Positions 41,182-49,298 of a stretch of DNA of 64,000 nt are shown here, piece after piece. The notes under the pieces were generated by a model. That model ran no database searches. It saw only the letters and a list, made by a program, of their open reading frames with translations, and was not told the DNA's origin. Source of the DNA: COMBO-56-21 sp041559015 (GTDB lineage Archaea; Thermoplasmatota; Thermoplasmata; UBA10834); the NCBI GenBank assembly GCA_041559015.1, contig JBFFED010000002.1, forward strand, positions 1 to 64,000, written 5' to 3'. The translations under genes and the position numbers were made by a program. Position 1 is the first letter of the stretch. Every line of letters begins with the position of its first letter.

Positions 41182-42354
41182 TCACACGAACGCGCCTATG
41201 GTAGGGAGGTCGAGCAGGTCCATGTCGAAGAACACAATCCCCTCCATGATCTCCCGGGAGCCGAGCCTGTCCGTCCCTGCCAGTCCCGCCAGGAAGGACG
41301 CCCTCCACCAGAGGTCCAGGGCGTTGTTCGCGAGCGCGCCCAGGTATACCTGGGCGAGGTTGTACCCGTAGCCCTCCATATCGCACAGGTGGGCCGCGTG
41401 CCCGAGGAAGCAGTCCCTGCCGTTGACGGTCCTGAGGTAGTCCTCGAACGCCCTCCTGCCCGAGGCGGTCATGGGCGTCAGGTGCACAGAGGCAGGCCCC
41501 GTCCTAGAAGTCTCCTCGACGGAGCCGTCCTCCGAGAGCCTGTAGCCGACTATCGTCTCCCCCTGGAGCTTGAACACGTTCCAGTTAAACTTCCTGTCTA
41601 CATAGACAGGAAGCATGCTCAAGTCTTCCAGGTCGAACAGCTCCGCGCCGTCCATGACCGCGAGTTCCTCGATGTCCGAGGAGGCCTCCGACTGCCTCAC
41701 GAGCCTCACTATGTCGCGCGCGCCCGTGTTCTGGCGCGTGTGCCCGTGTTCCGCATACGTGAGCGCCCTGCTGAGCCCCATCTCGTCCGCGAGGTCCTCG
41801 ATCACGACGCTCCCCGCGTCCCGGAGCGAACCGGTGGACTGTGCCACCTTGGCCCGCCTCGTGTTGTCCAGGAATTCTCTGAAGACTTCCCTTGCATCCT
41901 TGAGCTCCTTCTCCAGTTCTGGCCTCTCATAATCCTGAAGGACGGTCCTCGCGAGCTGTTCGAGTCTCTCGCCTTCGAGCCCGATCCCCCTGCACGAGAG
42001 GTTCGCGTTGACCTGTATCCTCCAGCCGACGAAGATGTTGATCGGGAACGCCCGACAGAAGTGCGGCCTGTCCTGGTATATCGTGCACCTCCTCCCGGAC
42101 AGGAAGTGACAGGCCCCGTGCTCCCCCCTGAGCTTGATGGCCGCTCCCCTCACCTCAGGCGATATGTGCGACTCGACGACGGAGTCCCTGAGCAGGGGGT
42201 CCGCCCTGAACCTGCTTTCTTCCCGGGGGAGCAGCTCGGGCTGGCAGAGGCAGCAGAGCGCGCACTTGTCTATGCACCTGTAGCTCCTGCCCATGACCTC
42301 GGAGAAGTCCGTCTCGAGGGGATTACTCTGGCCGGCCAACGACGTCCCTTCCAT
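41182..42354 (-). CDS. YkgJ-type cysteine-cluster protein
   Basis: A 390-residue protein whose N-terminal 115 residues carry the CxxxCxxCC cluster (CIDKCALCC, about 27-35), then CTIYQDRPHFCRAFPI and a later Cys in LSCRGI: the metal- or Fe-S-binding pattern of the zinc/iron-chelating UPF0153/YkgJ group. The remaining 270 residues are mostly helical and unrecognised, with a short region near the C-terminus concerning AHLCDMEGYGYN. It overlaps the end of pyrC by 32 bases and belongs to the AMMECR1-pyrC-YkgJ operon. Confidence 0.75.
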   Translation of the reverse strand: MEGTSLAGQSNPLETDFSEVMGRSYRCIDKCALCCLCQPELLPREESRFRADPLLRDSVVESHISPEVRGAAIKLRGEHGACHFLSGRRCTIYQDRPHFCRAFPINIFVGWRIQVNANLSCRGIGLEGERLEQLARTVLQDYERPELEKELKDAREVFREFLDNTRRAKVAQSTGSLRDAGSVVIEDLADEMGLSRALTYAEHGHTRQNTGARDIVRLVRQSEASSDIEELAVMDGAELFDLEDLSMLPVYVDRKFNWNVFKLQGETIVGYRLSEDGSVEETSRTGPASVHLTPMTASGRRAFEDYLRTVNGRDCFLGHAAHLCDMEGYGYNLAQVYLGALANNALDLWWRASFLAGLAGTDRLGSREIMEGIVFFDMDLLDLPTIGAFV

Positions 42355-43588
42355 TGCGTTCTCCCACCAGGTACCCGTCCTCCACTATGACCTCGCCCCT
42401 GAGGAAGACGGCCTTGGGGAATATACCGTGCATGCCCTCGAAGGCGCTCCAGGCGCACTTCGAATGCAGCCTCGAGCCCTTGATGACGCTCGTGGATGAC
42501 ATGTCGACCACCGTCAGGTCGGCGTCGTACCCGGGCGCGATCCTGCCCTTCCTGACACCGTATATCTCCGCCGGGCGCTCGCACAGCGCCCTGACCACAG
42601 AGCTGAGGTCGAGGTGTCTCTCCCTGACGTGGTGGAGCATGAGGGGGAACATCGTCTCGACGCCCGGCATTCCCGTTGGGGCGTAATCGAAGTCCTCCTC
42701 CTTCTCCTCCAGGGTGTGGGGCGCATGGTCGGACGCGATGATGTCGAAGGCGCCGTCCTTGAACGCCTGGAACAGGCCATGCCGGTCATCCCTGCGCCTG
42801 AGGGGCGGGTTCACCTTTCCCAGGGTGCCTGCCCTGCTCGAAGTGTCCAGGAGCAGGTGGTGTGGCGTCACCTCCGATGTGAGGTTGGGTACTTTGGCAA
42901 TGAGGGGGACCGAGTTCCTGGCGGACACATGACATATGTGCAGCCTGCAGGCCTTTGCGTACTCCCTGACCTTCCTGATGGCGCTCGCCTCGCAGTCCTT
43001 ATTCCTGTTCTTCATATGGTCCTCGAGGCTCTCCTCCGGCTCCTTGCGTCTGAGGGACTCGTCCTCCGCGTGCACCGCGAGGACCTTGCCTGAGGCGGCG
43101 ACCGCCCGCAGCTGCTCACCGACCTGGTCGAGCGACTGAACCAGCAGCTCGCCCGTCGTGCTGGCCATGTACAGTTTGAACCCGATGACGTCCTTGGAGA
43201 GCGTGGCGATGTCCGTGCCCGGCCTGACCCCGGCGAAGAGCCCGAAGTCCACCAGACTCTTGCTCTCCGCGATCCTCTTCTTGTCCCTGAGCGCGGACGG
43301 AGTCGTAGTCGGCGGTCTGGTGTTGGGCATGTCGAACACGCATGTGACTCCGCCGCATATCGCTGCCATGGACCCCGTCCCGAAGTCCTCCTTGTTGGTC
43401 ATCCCGGGGTCCCTGAAGTGCACGTGCGAGTCTATCGCCCCCGGGAGGATCGTCTTGCCGCCGAACTTGTAGACCTTGTCGCCGTCGAGCGTCTTCGCTA
43501 TCTCTGAGATCCTGCCGTTCTCGATGCCTACGCAGCACCTTTCGAGCCTGCCAGAGACGTAGCAGTTACCCTCGACCACAACTTCCAT
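42323..43588 (-). CDS. pyrC: Dihydroorotase
   Basis: A cyclic amidohydrolase that converts carbamoyl-aspartate to dihydroorotate in pyrimidine synthesis. The 421-residue length fits the long type I enzyme. Metal ligands: HVHFRDPG (HxH), the bridging Lys probably in GFKLYMAST, His in ICHVSA, and the catalytic Asp in IIASDHAPH. ATG 43588 was chosen as MEVVVEGNCYVSG begins the conserved fold. Overlap with AMMECR1 upstream and YkgJ downstream shows co-transcription. Confidence 0.9.
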   Translation of the reverse strand: MEVVVEGNCYVSGRLERCCVGIENGRISEIAKTLDGDKVYKFGGKTILPGAIDSHVHFRDPGMTNKEDFGTGSMAAICGGVTCVFDMPNTRPPTTTPSALRDKKRIAESKSLVDFGLFAGVRPGTDIATLSKDVIGFKLYMASTTGELLVQSLDQVGEQLRAVAASGKVLAVHAEDESLRRKEPEESLEDHMKNRNKDCEASAIRKVREYAKACRLHICHVSARNSVPLIAKVPNLTSEVTPHHLLLDTSSRAGTLGKVNPPLRRRDDRHGLFQAFKDGAFDIIASDHAPHTLEEKEEDFDYAPTGMPGVETMFPLMLHHVRERHLDLSSVVRALCERPAEIYGVRKGRIAPGYDADLTVVDMSSTSVIKGSRLHSKCAWSAFEGMHGIFPKAVFLRGEVIVEDGYLVGERNGRDVVGRPE

Positions 43589-44192
43589 GCTCTTCACTGA
43601 GTGACCTTCGCTTGACGTCCCCGCCGGGTCTGACCTCGGAGAACACCTCCGCCTGGAACTTGAACACCTTGGTGCCCTGCTGAAGCCAAGCATCGGGCAT
43701 CAGGCCTGCCTTGAGACAGCATTGGGACAGGAACTCCTCGGCGTCCCAGTCCCACTCGACCGGGACCTGCGGCAGGAGCAGCCCTCTGGAGAACCCTCTC
43801 TGGATGATCAGGCCGTCCTCGCCGATCCTGACATGGTCTCGATGCTCGACGGCCCTCTTTACTCTGACCTCCTCAGGGGACGTGAGCAGGCTCACCTCGA
43901 CCGATATCTTGTCCAGCTCGCCGTCCCTGACCGGTGGGAACCTCGGGTCCTTCGAGGCCGCGCTTATCGCTGCGTCCCTGAGGGCCTCTATCAGGGGCAT
44001 GATCGGCTCGGGGTAGCCGATGCACCCCCGGAGGTCGCCCGTAGGGTAGGCACTGAGGGTGACGAACACCCCGGACTTCTGCTTGAATATCGGGGGCGTC
44101 GGGAACTCCTTCGGCTTCGCCTTCCTCACGTGGTTCTCGACCACGTTCCTCGCGACCCTGACCGCCAGCTCGCCATCCTCATCCGAGAACAT
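43566..44192 (-). CDS. AMMECR1-domain protein
   Basis: A 208-residue member of the AMMECR1 family, found across archaea and eukaryotes, with biochemical role unsettled. The signature LRGCIGYPEP is followed by ASKDPRFPPVRDGELDKISVEVSLL, and LLLPQVPVEWDWDAEEFL marks the C-terminal part. It starts with ATG 44192 and overlaps the start of pyrC by about 20 bases, so it heads the operon. Confidence 0.92.
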   Translation of the reverse strand: MFSDEDGELAVRVARNVVENHVRKAKPKEFPTPPIFKQKSGVFVTLSAYPTGDLRGCIGYPEPIMPLIEALRDAAISAASKDPRFPPVRDGELDKISVEVSLLTSPEEVRVKRAVEHRDHVRIGEDGLIIQRGFSRGLLLPQVPVEWDWDAEEFLSQCCLKAGLMPDAWLQQGTKVFKFQAEVFSEVRPGGDVKRRSLSEEHGSCGRG

Positions 44193-44330
44193 ACCACTCG
44201 CTCTGCGTGGATGGAGTACTGCCCATAAAAGGCTTTATGGCCGTCTTATCGGACTGTCTGGCGCGCGTGCGCGGCGATGTCGCGCCTGCCGAGTCCTCCA
44301 GACGTCTGGCCTGGGAACCGTGCGCCAAGT

Positions 44331-44339
44331 CTTAAATAT
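44331..44339 (+). promoter_or_regulatory. TATA box of the V4R-roadblock operon
   Basis: CTTAAATAT about 34 bases upstream of ATG 44369 on the plus strand, immediately preceded by purine-rich sequence (CCAAGT). Strong fit to the archaeal consensus. Confidence 0.55.
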
Positions 44340-44368
44340 CCACCACTCGAATCCCAGAGAGACCAGCG

Positions 44369-44785
44369 ATGAAGTTCGTCAAGCTTTCTCAATCCGAGTT
44401 CGAGGAGATCAGGAAGCTGTACGAGGGGGTCATGTCCCAAGCCTGCTACGGCCTCTTCTTCCGAGAGGGCATGATACTCGGCGAGGAGATGTCAAAGATC
44501 GCCATGCAGGAGCCCGAGAAGTACTTCGAGATATGCGCGAACCTGTTGCGCGCGCGCGGGTGGGTGGACAACATTGTCTTCGAGGAGTCCACCGCCGTGG
44601 CCGAGGGGTCGATCGAGGCTTCGAGCACGGCGAACGGGTGCGCCACATGCCACCGGCTGAGGGGCATCGTGAGGAAGGTCTACGAGGCCCAGATGCACAG
44701 GCGGCTGCACTGCGAGGAGATAGAGTGCATGAGCAGAGGGGACAAGCGCTGCGTCTTCAAGGTGGAATCTGTAGGGGGAGAATAG
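44369..44785 (+). CDS. V4R-domain protein
   Basis: A 138-residue single V4R (4-vinyl reductase-like) domain, related to the small-molecule-binding domain of Bet3-like and XylR/DmpR sensors. It shows YGLFFREGMILGEEM, GWVDNIVFEESTAVAEGSIE, and the cysteine-rich end NGCATCHRLRGIV then HCEEIECMSRGDKRCVFKVE. The Cys/His set could bind zinc or haem-like ligands. The roadblock gene starts one base after its stop, making a V4R/roadblock pair. Confidence 0.85.
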   Translation: MKFVKLSQSEFEEIRKLYEGVMSQACYGLFFREGMILGEEMSKIAMQEPEKYFEICANLLRARGWVDNIVFEESTAVAEGSIEASSTANGCATCHRLRGIVRKVYEAQMHRRLHCEEIECMSRGDKRCVFKVESVGGE

Positions 44786-44786
44786 G

Positions 44787-45134
44787 ATGGAACTCAAGCC
44801 TGCCCTCAGGTCGCTCAGGAGCAGCTGCGGGTCCGTGGCGTCCGCGGTCATCAGCAGGGACGGCCTCGTGATAGCCGCCGACATGCCGGAGGGCGTGTCG
44901 ATGGAGACATTCGCGATCATGTGCGCGACCCTGATGGGCGCCGCATCGACGGCGAACTCGGAGTTGCGTGTGGGGACGCCCCAGCACATCATAGTCGAGT
45001 CGGAGGAGGCGAAGATGGTCGCGGTTGGCGCTGGGCGTAAGGCCCTCGTCGTCGCGGTCATCGGCAAGAAGGCCGACGCCGCGCTCGCGATCAAGAAGCT
45101 CGACGAGATGGCTGAGACCATCAAGATGATATGA
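44787..45134 (+). CDS. Roadblock/LC7-domain protein
   Basis: A 115-residue roadblock/LC7 (MglB/Robl-like) protein. SVASAVISRDGLVIAADMP is the canonical start, followed by ETFAIMCATLMGAA and KMVAVGAGRKALVVAVI. In bacteria and eukaryotes such proteins dimerise and act on small Ras-like GTPases. Here it pairs with a V4R protein, and a Ras-like GTPase lies 12 kb away, itself next to another V4R domain. Confidence 0.85.
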   Translation: MELKPALRSLRSSCGSVASAVISRDGLVIAADMPEGVSMETFAIMCATLMGAASTANSELRVGTPQHIIVESEEAKMVAVGAGRKALVVAVIGKKADAALAIKKLDEMAETIKMI

Positions 45135-45186
45135 GCCGCCTTCGAGAAACCGATAAGGGGTTTTCCAGGGGTTTGTGCCTGAGAGC

Positions 45187-47016
45187 CTAGGCCAGGTCCA
45201 GCTCCTTCATCTTCTCCGGTGTGGGCTCCCCGTCATGGGTCCACCCGCGGGACTTCATGTAGTCGTCGAGCATCGTGTTCATCTCCTCGACGGATATCTT
45301 CGAGCCCTTGGAGACGCCCTCGGGTATCGGGTCCTCGAGCACCCTCGGGGGCAACAGCCAGTCCTTCCTCGTCACACCTTCCCGGTGGTTGAAAGCGCCC
45401 TTCATGTTGTGGACCCTCTCGCCTATCTTCAGGAGCTCCTCCTCGGTGAACTTCAGGCCGGTTATGGCCTCTAACACCTCAGGCAGCTTGGCGATCAGGT
45501 AGAATCCCCTCGAGAACTTGCACAGCCCGACTGAGTCGTAGACGCACATGAAGTTCTCCATCGTGGCGACCATCTCGCCCTTGCCTGCGGTCGAGAACCT
45601 GTCGATGCCCTCCCACTTCCAGAACTTGCCCACGAGCTCGGGCGCGTAGAACCCCGCCCTCAGGTGGCATGCCCCTCTCGTGGAGGTCATGTACGCGAGC
45701 CCGTGCCCTTTCATGCCCCTGACATCGTACGCAGGAGGCTCCATGCCCTTCGTGTGGATGGCGTACCTCTCGGAGCCCTTGCCTATCCTCTGCGCGGCCA
45801 CCTTGACGCCGTCCGCGAGCCCCTCGCCGAAGCCCTTCCTGTTGCCGATCATCTCGACCATCTTCGGCACTGCGTCAGAGGCGTTGCTCCAGGAGAGGTC
45901 GAGCCCCACCTCATCCTTTGTGATTATCCCGCGCTGGTACAGCTCCATCGCGAAGCCTATCGTGACCCCGCATGAGATGGTGTCCAGGCCTAGGAGGTCG
46001 CACAGCTCGTTCGCCTTCGCGACGCTCTCGACATCCGAGTTGCCGCAGGTCCCCCCGAGGGAGTACAGCGTTTCGTACTCGATGCCGTCTATCGCCACGC
46101 CCGCGAACTTGCCCGACTCGACCTCGAACAGCTTCCCGCACGGCTTGGTGCACGCGAAGCAGGCCTTGTTCTTGGAGACGTACTTCGGAGCCCAGTAGTA
46201 CGGGTCTATCTTCTCGCGCTCGTTGAACACGCTCTCCTGCCAGTTCCGGGTCGGGAAGACTCCCCTGTCCTTGTTTATCCAGCCCAGGAACTCGCCGGTG
46301 CCGTACTTCGTGTCCTCGACGAACGACGGCGCCGCCTCGTACACCTTCTGGTACTGGAGCGCCAGCTGGAGGAGCTTGTCCGGGTCCGCGGGGACCAGGT
46401 CCTTCGTGCCCCTGATGACTATGGCCTTGAGCATCTTCGAGCCCATGACCGCTCCGAGGCCTCCCCTGCCGGACTGCCGGTCCTCGCAGTCGATGCCAGC
46501 CATCCGGGAGAGCTTCTCGCCCGCGACGCCTATGCACGCGACCTTGACGTCCCAGCCGTGGCGCTTCTTGAGTATCTCCGGGACCTCCCTGGTGTCCTTA
46601 CCCCAGAGGTCTCTGGCCTCCAGGATCTCGACCTTCTCGTCCTCTATCCACAGATAGACCGGCTCGTCCGACTTGCCGACTATCTCGAGCGCGTCGTAGC
46701 CCGCGTGCCTGAGCTCAGGCCCGATCGATCCGCCCATGATGCTCTCCGCGAGGCCGCCGGTCGCGGGCGACTTCGCCGCGAAGGCGACCTTGCCACCAGT
46801 GCCCACAGGGAACCCGTCGAACGCGCCGCCCGCAATCGCGAACACGTTGTCCGCGCCGAAAGTGTCCGCTCCAGGGGGCATGTCGTGGTACACTATCTGT
46901 ACCGCGAACCCCTGTCCTCCGAGGTACTTGCGGGCGTACTTCTCGTCGAAGGTCCGCTCGCTCGACTTCCCCTCGCTCAGGTCGACCTTGAGTATCTTGC
47001 CAGTGTATCCCTTCAT
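45187..47016 (-). CDS. Aldehyde:ferredoxin oxidoreductase (tungsten/molybdenum)
   Basis: A 609-residue AOR-family enzyme oxidising aldehydes to acids with ferredoxin. MKGYTGKILKVDLSEGK is the canonical N-terminus and GGAFDGFPVGTGGKVAFAAKSP lies in the pterin-binding N-domain. The [4Fe-4S] ligands are in CFACTKPCGK and the distal Cys in LGLDTISCGVTIG. The gene starts at ATG 47016, six bases after GGAGGA; ATG 47022 overlaps the ferredoxin stop. The preceding polyferredoxin is its likely electron acceptor. Confidence 0.92.
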   Translation of the reverse strand: MKGYTGKILKVDLSEGKSSERTFDEKYARKYLGGQGFAVQIVYHDMPPGADTFGADNVFAIAGGAFDGFPVGTGGKVAFAAKSPATGGLAESIMGGSIGPELRHAGYDALEIVGKSDEPVYLWIEDEKVEILEARDLWGKDTREVPEILKKRHGWDVKVACIGVAGEKLSRMAGIDCEDRQSGRGGLGAVMGSKMLKAIVIRGTKDLVPADPDKLLQLALQYQKVYEAAPSFVEDTKYGTGEFLGWINKDRGVFPTRNWQESVFNEREKIDPYYWAPKYVSKNKACFACTKPCGKLFEVESGKFAGVAIDGIEYETLYSLGGTCGNSDVESVAKANELCDLLGLDTISCGVTIGFAMELYQRGIITKDEVGLDLSWSNASDAVPKMVEMIGNRKGFGEGLADGVKVAAQRIGKGSERYAIHTKGMEPPAYDVRGMKGHGLAYMTSTRGACHLRAGFYAPELVGKFWKWEGIDRFSTAGKGEMVATMENFMCVYDSVGLCKFSRGFYLIAKLPEVLEAITGLKFTEEELLKIGERVHNMKGAFNHREGVTRKDWLLPPRVLEDPIPEGVSKGSKISVEEMNTMLDDYMKSRGWTHDGEPTPEKMKELDLA

Positions 47017-47018
47017 GG

Positions 47019-47468
47019 TCATTCCTCCTCCTGCAGGAGAGCCCTGACCTTCTCGTACTGCTCCTTCTTCGGCTCCTCGTACACGATGGCCTTCATCGGG
47101 CAGAACTTGACGCAGGTCGGGTCACCCCCGCACAGGTCGCACTTGAAGGCGGTCTCCTCCATGCGCATCACGCCGTACGGGCATACCTCGACGCAGGCGC
47201 CGCACGCGGTGCACAGCTCCTGGTCGACGTGCACGACGCCGTCCTTCTTCTTGATCGCGTCCACAGGGCAGTGGAGCATACAGCATTCCTTCCCGCAGGC
47301 CACGCACTGCGTGCACACTGATGGGAAGTCGATCTTCACTCCTCGCCTGTGCACCTGCAGGCGCGCGTTCGCGTGGTTCACGACCTTGTCGTGGTATATG
47401 GTGCAGGCCATCTCGCAGAACCTGCAGCCAGTGCAGTTCTCAGGGTAGGGTACCAACATCTTGACCAT
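47019..47468 (-). CDS. Four-cluster ferredoxin-like electron-transfer protein paired with AOR
   Basis: A 149-residue iron-sulfur protein with cysteine groups CTGCRFCEMAC, CTQCVACGKEC-x-x-x-CP, CTACGACVEVCP and CDLCGGDPTCVKFCP, enough for about four [4Fe-4S] clusters, in the HycB/DmsB/AOR-beta style. It starts with ATG after GGGGGAG and overlaps the AOR start region by shared bases. The product should be soluble and cytoplasmic, relaying electrons from AOR. Confidence 0.92.
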   Translation of the reverse strand: MVKMLVPYPENCTGCRFCEMACTIYHDKVVNHANARLQVHRRGVKIDFPSVCTQCVACGKECCMLHCPVDAIKKKDGVVHVDQELCTACGACVEVCPYGVMRMEETAFKCDLCGGDPTCVKFCPMKAIVYEEPKKEQYEKVRALLQEEE

Positions 47469-47559
47469 ACTGACTCTCCCCCTTGGATTCAGAGGCGTCT
47501 CTCAGTAACGGAATACGCTTAAAAAAGCTGTGCCCTCCGGGCCGGTGCTTCTCGGAATC

Positions 47560-47928
47560 TCACTTCGATTTGCGTCTCTGCTTCGGCCGCTGCTTCGCCT
47601 TTGGGGACTGCTTGATCTCGATCCTCTTCAGATCCGCCTTCTTCTCGGGCGTCTCCTTCTCGATCTCCGAAAGGACCACGTCGATGGCGCTCTTCACGGC
47701 CAGGAGCATCTCCTTCTCTGCCCTGTGTATCCTGGTCTTCGTCTCCTCGGGGACGTTCAACTGCTTCACCGCGGAGTTCGCGGCCTGTAGGGCCTCCGTG
47801 CCCGCGTTGATGAAGTGCGTCATCGTTTCCTTCGTGACGACGTTCTTCGTGATCTCCTCAAGATGCCTTTCTAGGCGCTTTGCGGCCTCTAGGCTTTCTT
47901 CCACCTTTTCTCTTGCCAACTTCCTCAC
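47560..47928 (-). CDS. Small basic coiled-coil protein overlapping the ArsA gene
   Basis: A 122-residue, almost wholly helical protein. Its basic tail (PKAKQRPKQRRKSK) suggests nucleic-acid or membrane contact. GTG 47928 lies 71 bases inside the end of the ArsA ATPase gene, an unusually long overlap; starts at GTG 47838 or ATG 47823 would remove it. The amphipathic pattern continues through the overlap, so the long start is kept, with doubt. The family was not recognised. Confidence 0.55.
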   Translation of the reverse strand: MRKLAREKVEESLEAAKRLERHLEEITKNVVTKETMTHFINAGTEALQAANSAVKQLNVPEETKTRIHRAEKEMLLAVKSAIDVVLSEIEKETPEKKADLKRIEIKQSPKAKQRPKQRRKSK

Positions 47929-49087
47929 CCTCGAAACGTATGTTCAGCCACCCGTCCTCCATCTCGGCCCCCAGGATCTTCCTGTTGGTCAGGGAGTGGG
48001 GCAGCGCGATCGACTTCTTGAACGCCCCAAGCTGCACCGTCAAATCGTCCTTCCTCGTATATAGCTCTAGTTTCTGGTCGAGCGGGAAGGGCAGCTTCAG
48101 GGCGAGCACGCTCTCGCCGTCCTTGTCGTACATCTTCATGGGGGACTCAGTCGAGAAGGTCTGAGAGGGGTCCCCGTCCCCGAACAGCTCGTCCGCAAGG
48201 CCCTCCAGGGCCTTCTCTCCCAGGACCTCCCTGGGCATCAGCCTCGCCCTCATCGTCTTCAGGGGCGAGAAGGCCTCGTCTATCGCCACCATGTGCCTCC
48301 TCTGCTCCTCGAGCTTGGCGTTCCAGTAGTCCCCGCGTAGCTCCTCGGGGACGACCCTGTTTATGATTATGCTCTCGACCGTGTACCCGTACAGGCAGAG
48401 GTATGTGTACGCCCTCTGCGTCTCCGTGATGACCATCTTCTCCGGGTTCACGACAAGCCTCACCGAGGTTATATCGGGGTCGGACAGGAGGTCCTTCACG
48501 TACCGGAGCCTCTCCCTCAGACCCTCGAGATCCTCGAGGAACTTGTCAGTCGGGAGAGGGGTCGATATGATCTTGCCGACGGTAACGCGCGCGACCTTGA
48601 TGACGTTCCTGACCATGTGGAAGAGCCTGTCGAAGTACCAGTTGGCAGTGTCGGGGAAGGCCAGCAGCCTGAGCGTGTCCGCCGTGGGCGCTGTGTCCAT
48701 TATCACGACATCGTAGGCCTTCTTCTTGTGGAACTCCTCGACGTAGAAGAGCGCGGACATGAGCTCCATGCCAGGGAAGACCGCCATCTCCTTCGCCGTG
48801 ACGGCGTCCATGCCCTGCGAGGCAAGGAAGTCGGACAGGTAGGCCTGTATCTCCTTCCACCTGGTCTCCAGCTCGTGCTGTATGTCCACCTCTATCCCGT
48901 CGAGGTTCCTCGAGATCCGCGTCAGCTCGCCCGAGAGTTGCATCTCGAGCGAGTCGGAGAGGCTGTGGGCGGCGTCCGTGCTGAGGATGATGGTCTTCTT
49001 GCCCTGTGCGGCGCACCTGAGGGCAGTGGCTGCAGCCACTGATGTCTTCCCGACACCCCCCTTGCCTGTGTATATGATTATCCTCAT
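47858..49087 (-). CDS. ArsA/Get3-family ATPase
   Basis: A 409-residue ATPase of the Get3/ArsA family. P-loop GKGGVGKTS (deviant Walker A, 8-16), Switch I DAAHSLSD, Switch II DTAPTADTLRLL, and VVNPEKMVITETQRAYTYL are canonical. The C-terminal 100 residues contain an extra small domain (LALKLPFPLDQKLELYTRKDDLTVQ, as in HSP20-like ArsA fusions) and a very basic tail. Archaeal homologues are linked to tail-anchored protein handling rather than arsenite, for which no other ars genes are seen. Confidence 0.9.
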   Translation of the reverse strand: MRIIIYTGKGGVGKTSVAAATALRCAAQGKKTIILSTDAAHSLSDSLEMQLSGELTRISRNLDGIEVDIQHELETRWKEIQAYLSDFLASQGMDAVTAKEMAVFPGMELMSALFYVEEFHKKKAYDVVIMDTAPTADTLRLLAFPDTANWYFDRLFHMVRNVIKVARVTVGKIISTPLPTDKFLEDLEGLRERLRYVKDLLSDPDITSVRLVVNPEKMVITETQRAYTYLCLYGYTVESIIINRVVPEELRGDYWNAKLEEQRRHMVAIDEAFSPLKTMRARLMPREVLGEKALEGLADELFGDGDPSQTFSTESPMKMYDKDGESVLALKLPFPLDQKLELYTRKDDLTVQLGAFKKSIALPHSLTNRKILGAEMEDGWLNIRFEGEEVGKRKGGRKPRGRKAPRKAS

Positions 49088-49143
49088 CTGCGGGCCTCAG
49101 GGACGACCGTAGGGTTCGCTCAGAAATAATGCTGTCGCAGTAT

Positions 49144-49252
49144 TGGTGTCGGGGACGGGGTTCGAACCCGTGACCTCCGGATTTCTTAGGAGCGCGTGGT
49201 CAGGCGATTCTCCCTATGAGTCCGACGCTCCACCAGGCTGAGCCACCCCGAC
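49144..49252 (-). tRNA. Intron-containing tRNA-Met (CAT)
   Basis: The minus strand gives acceptor GTCGGGG/CCCCGAC, D-arm, anticodon stem CGGA/TCCG with loop C-T-CAT-A...A, and T-arm with GGTTCGAACCC, then A73 and encoded CCA (49144-49146). The sequence after position 37 (49183-49214, 32 bases) is an intron at the canonical 37/38 site. CAT could also belong to tRNA-Ile2, but the GTCGGGGTGGCTCAGCC body resembles elongator methionine tRNAs. Confidence 0.88.
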
Positions 49253-49298
49253 TTTTCGATCACATAACTCCGGAAAGCGCGGACCGATCCCAGCCGCG

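Noticed and set aside
41137..42390. A 417-codon plus-strand frame opposite the YkgJ-type gene
   Set aside because: A shadow frame caused by high G+C. Its composition is dominated by Arg, Glu, Pro and Leu and it has no recognisable motif.
47858..49087. Arsenite efflux role for the ArsA-like ATPase
   Set aside because: No arsB, arsC or arsR is nearby, and the single-ATPase form matches the Get3-like archaeal group.
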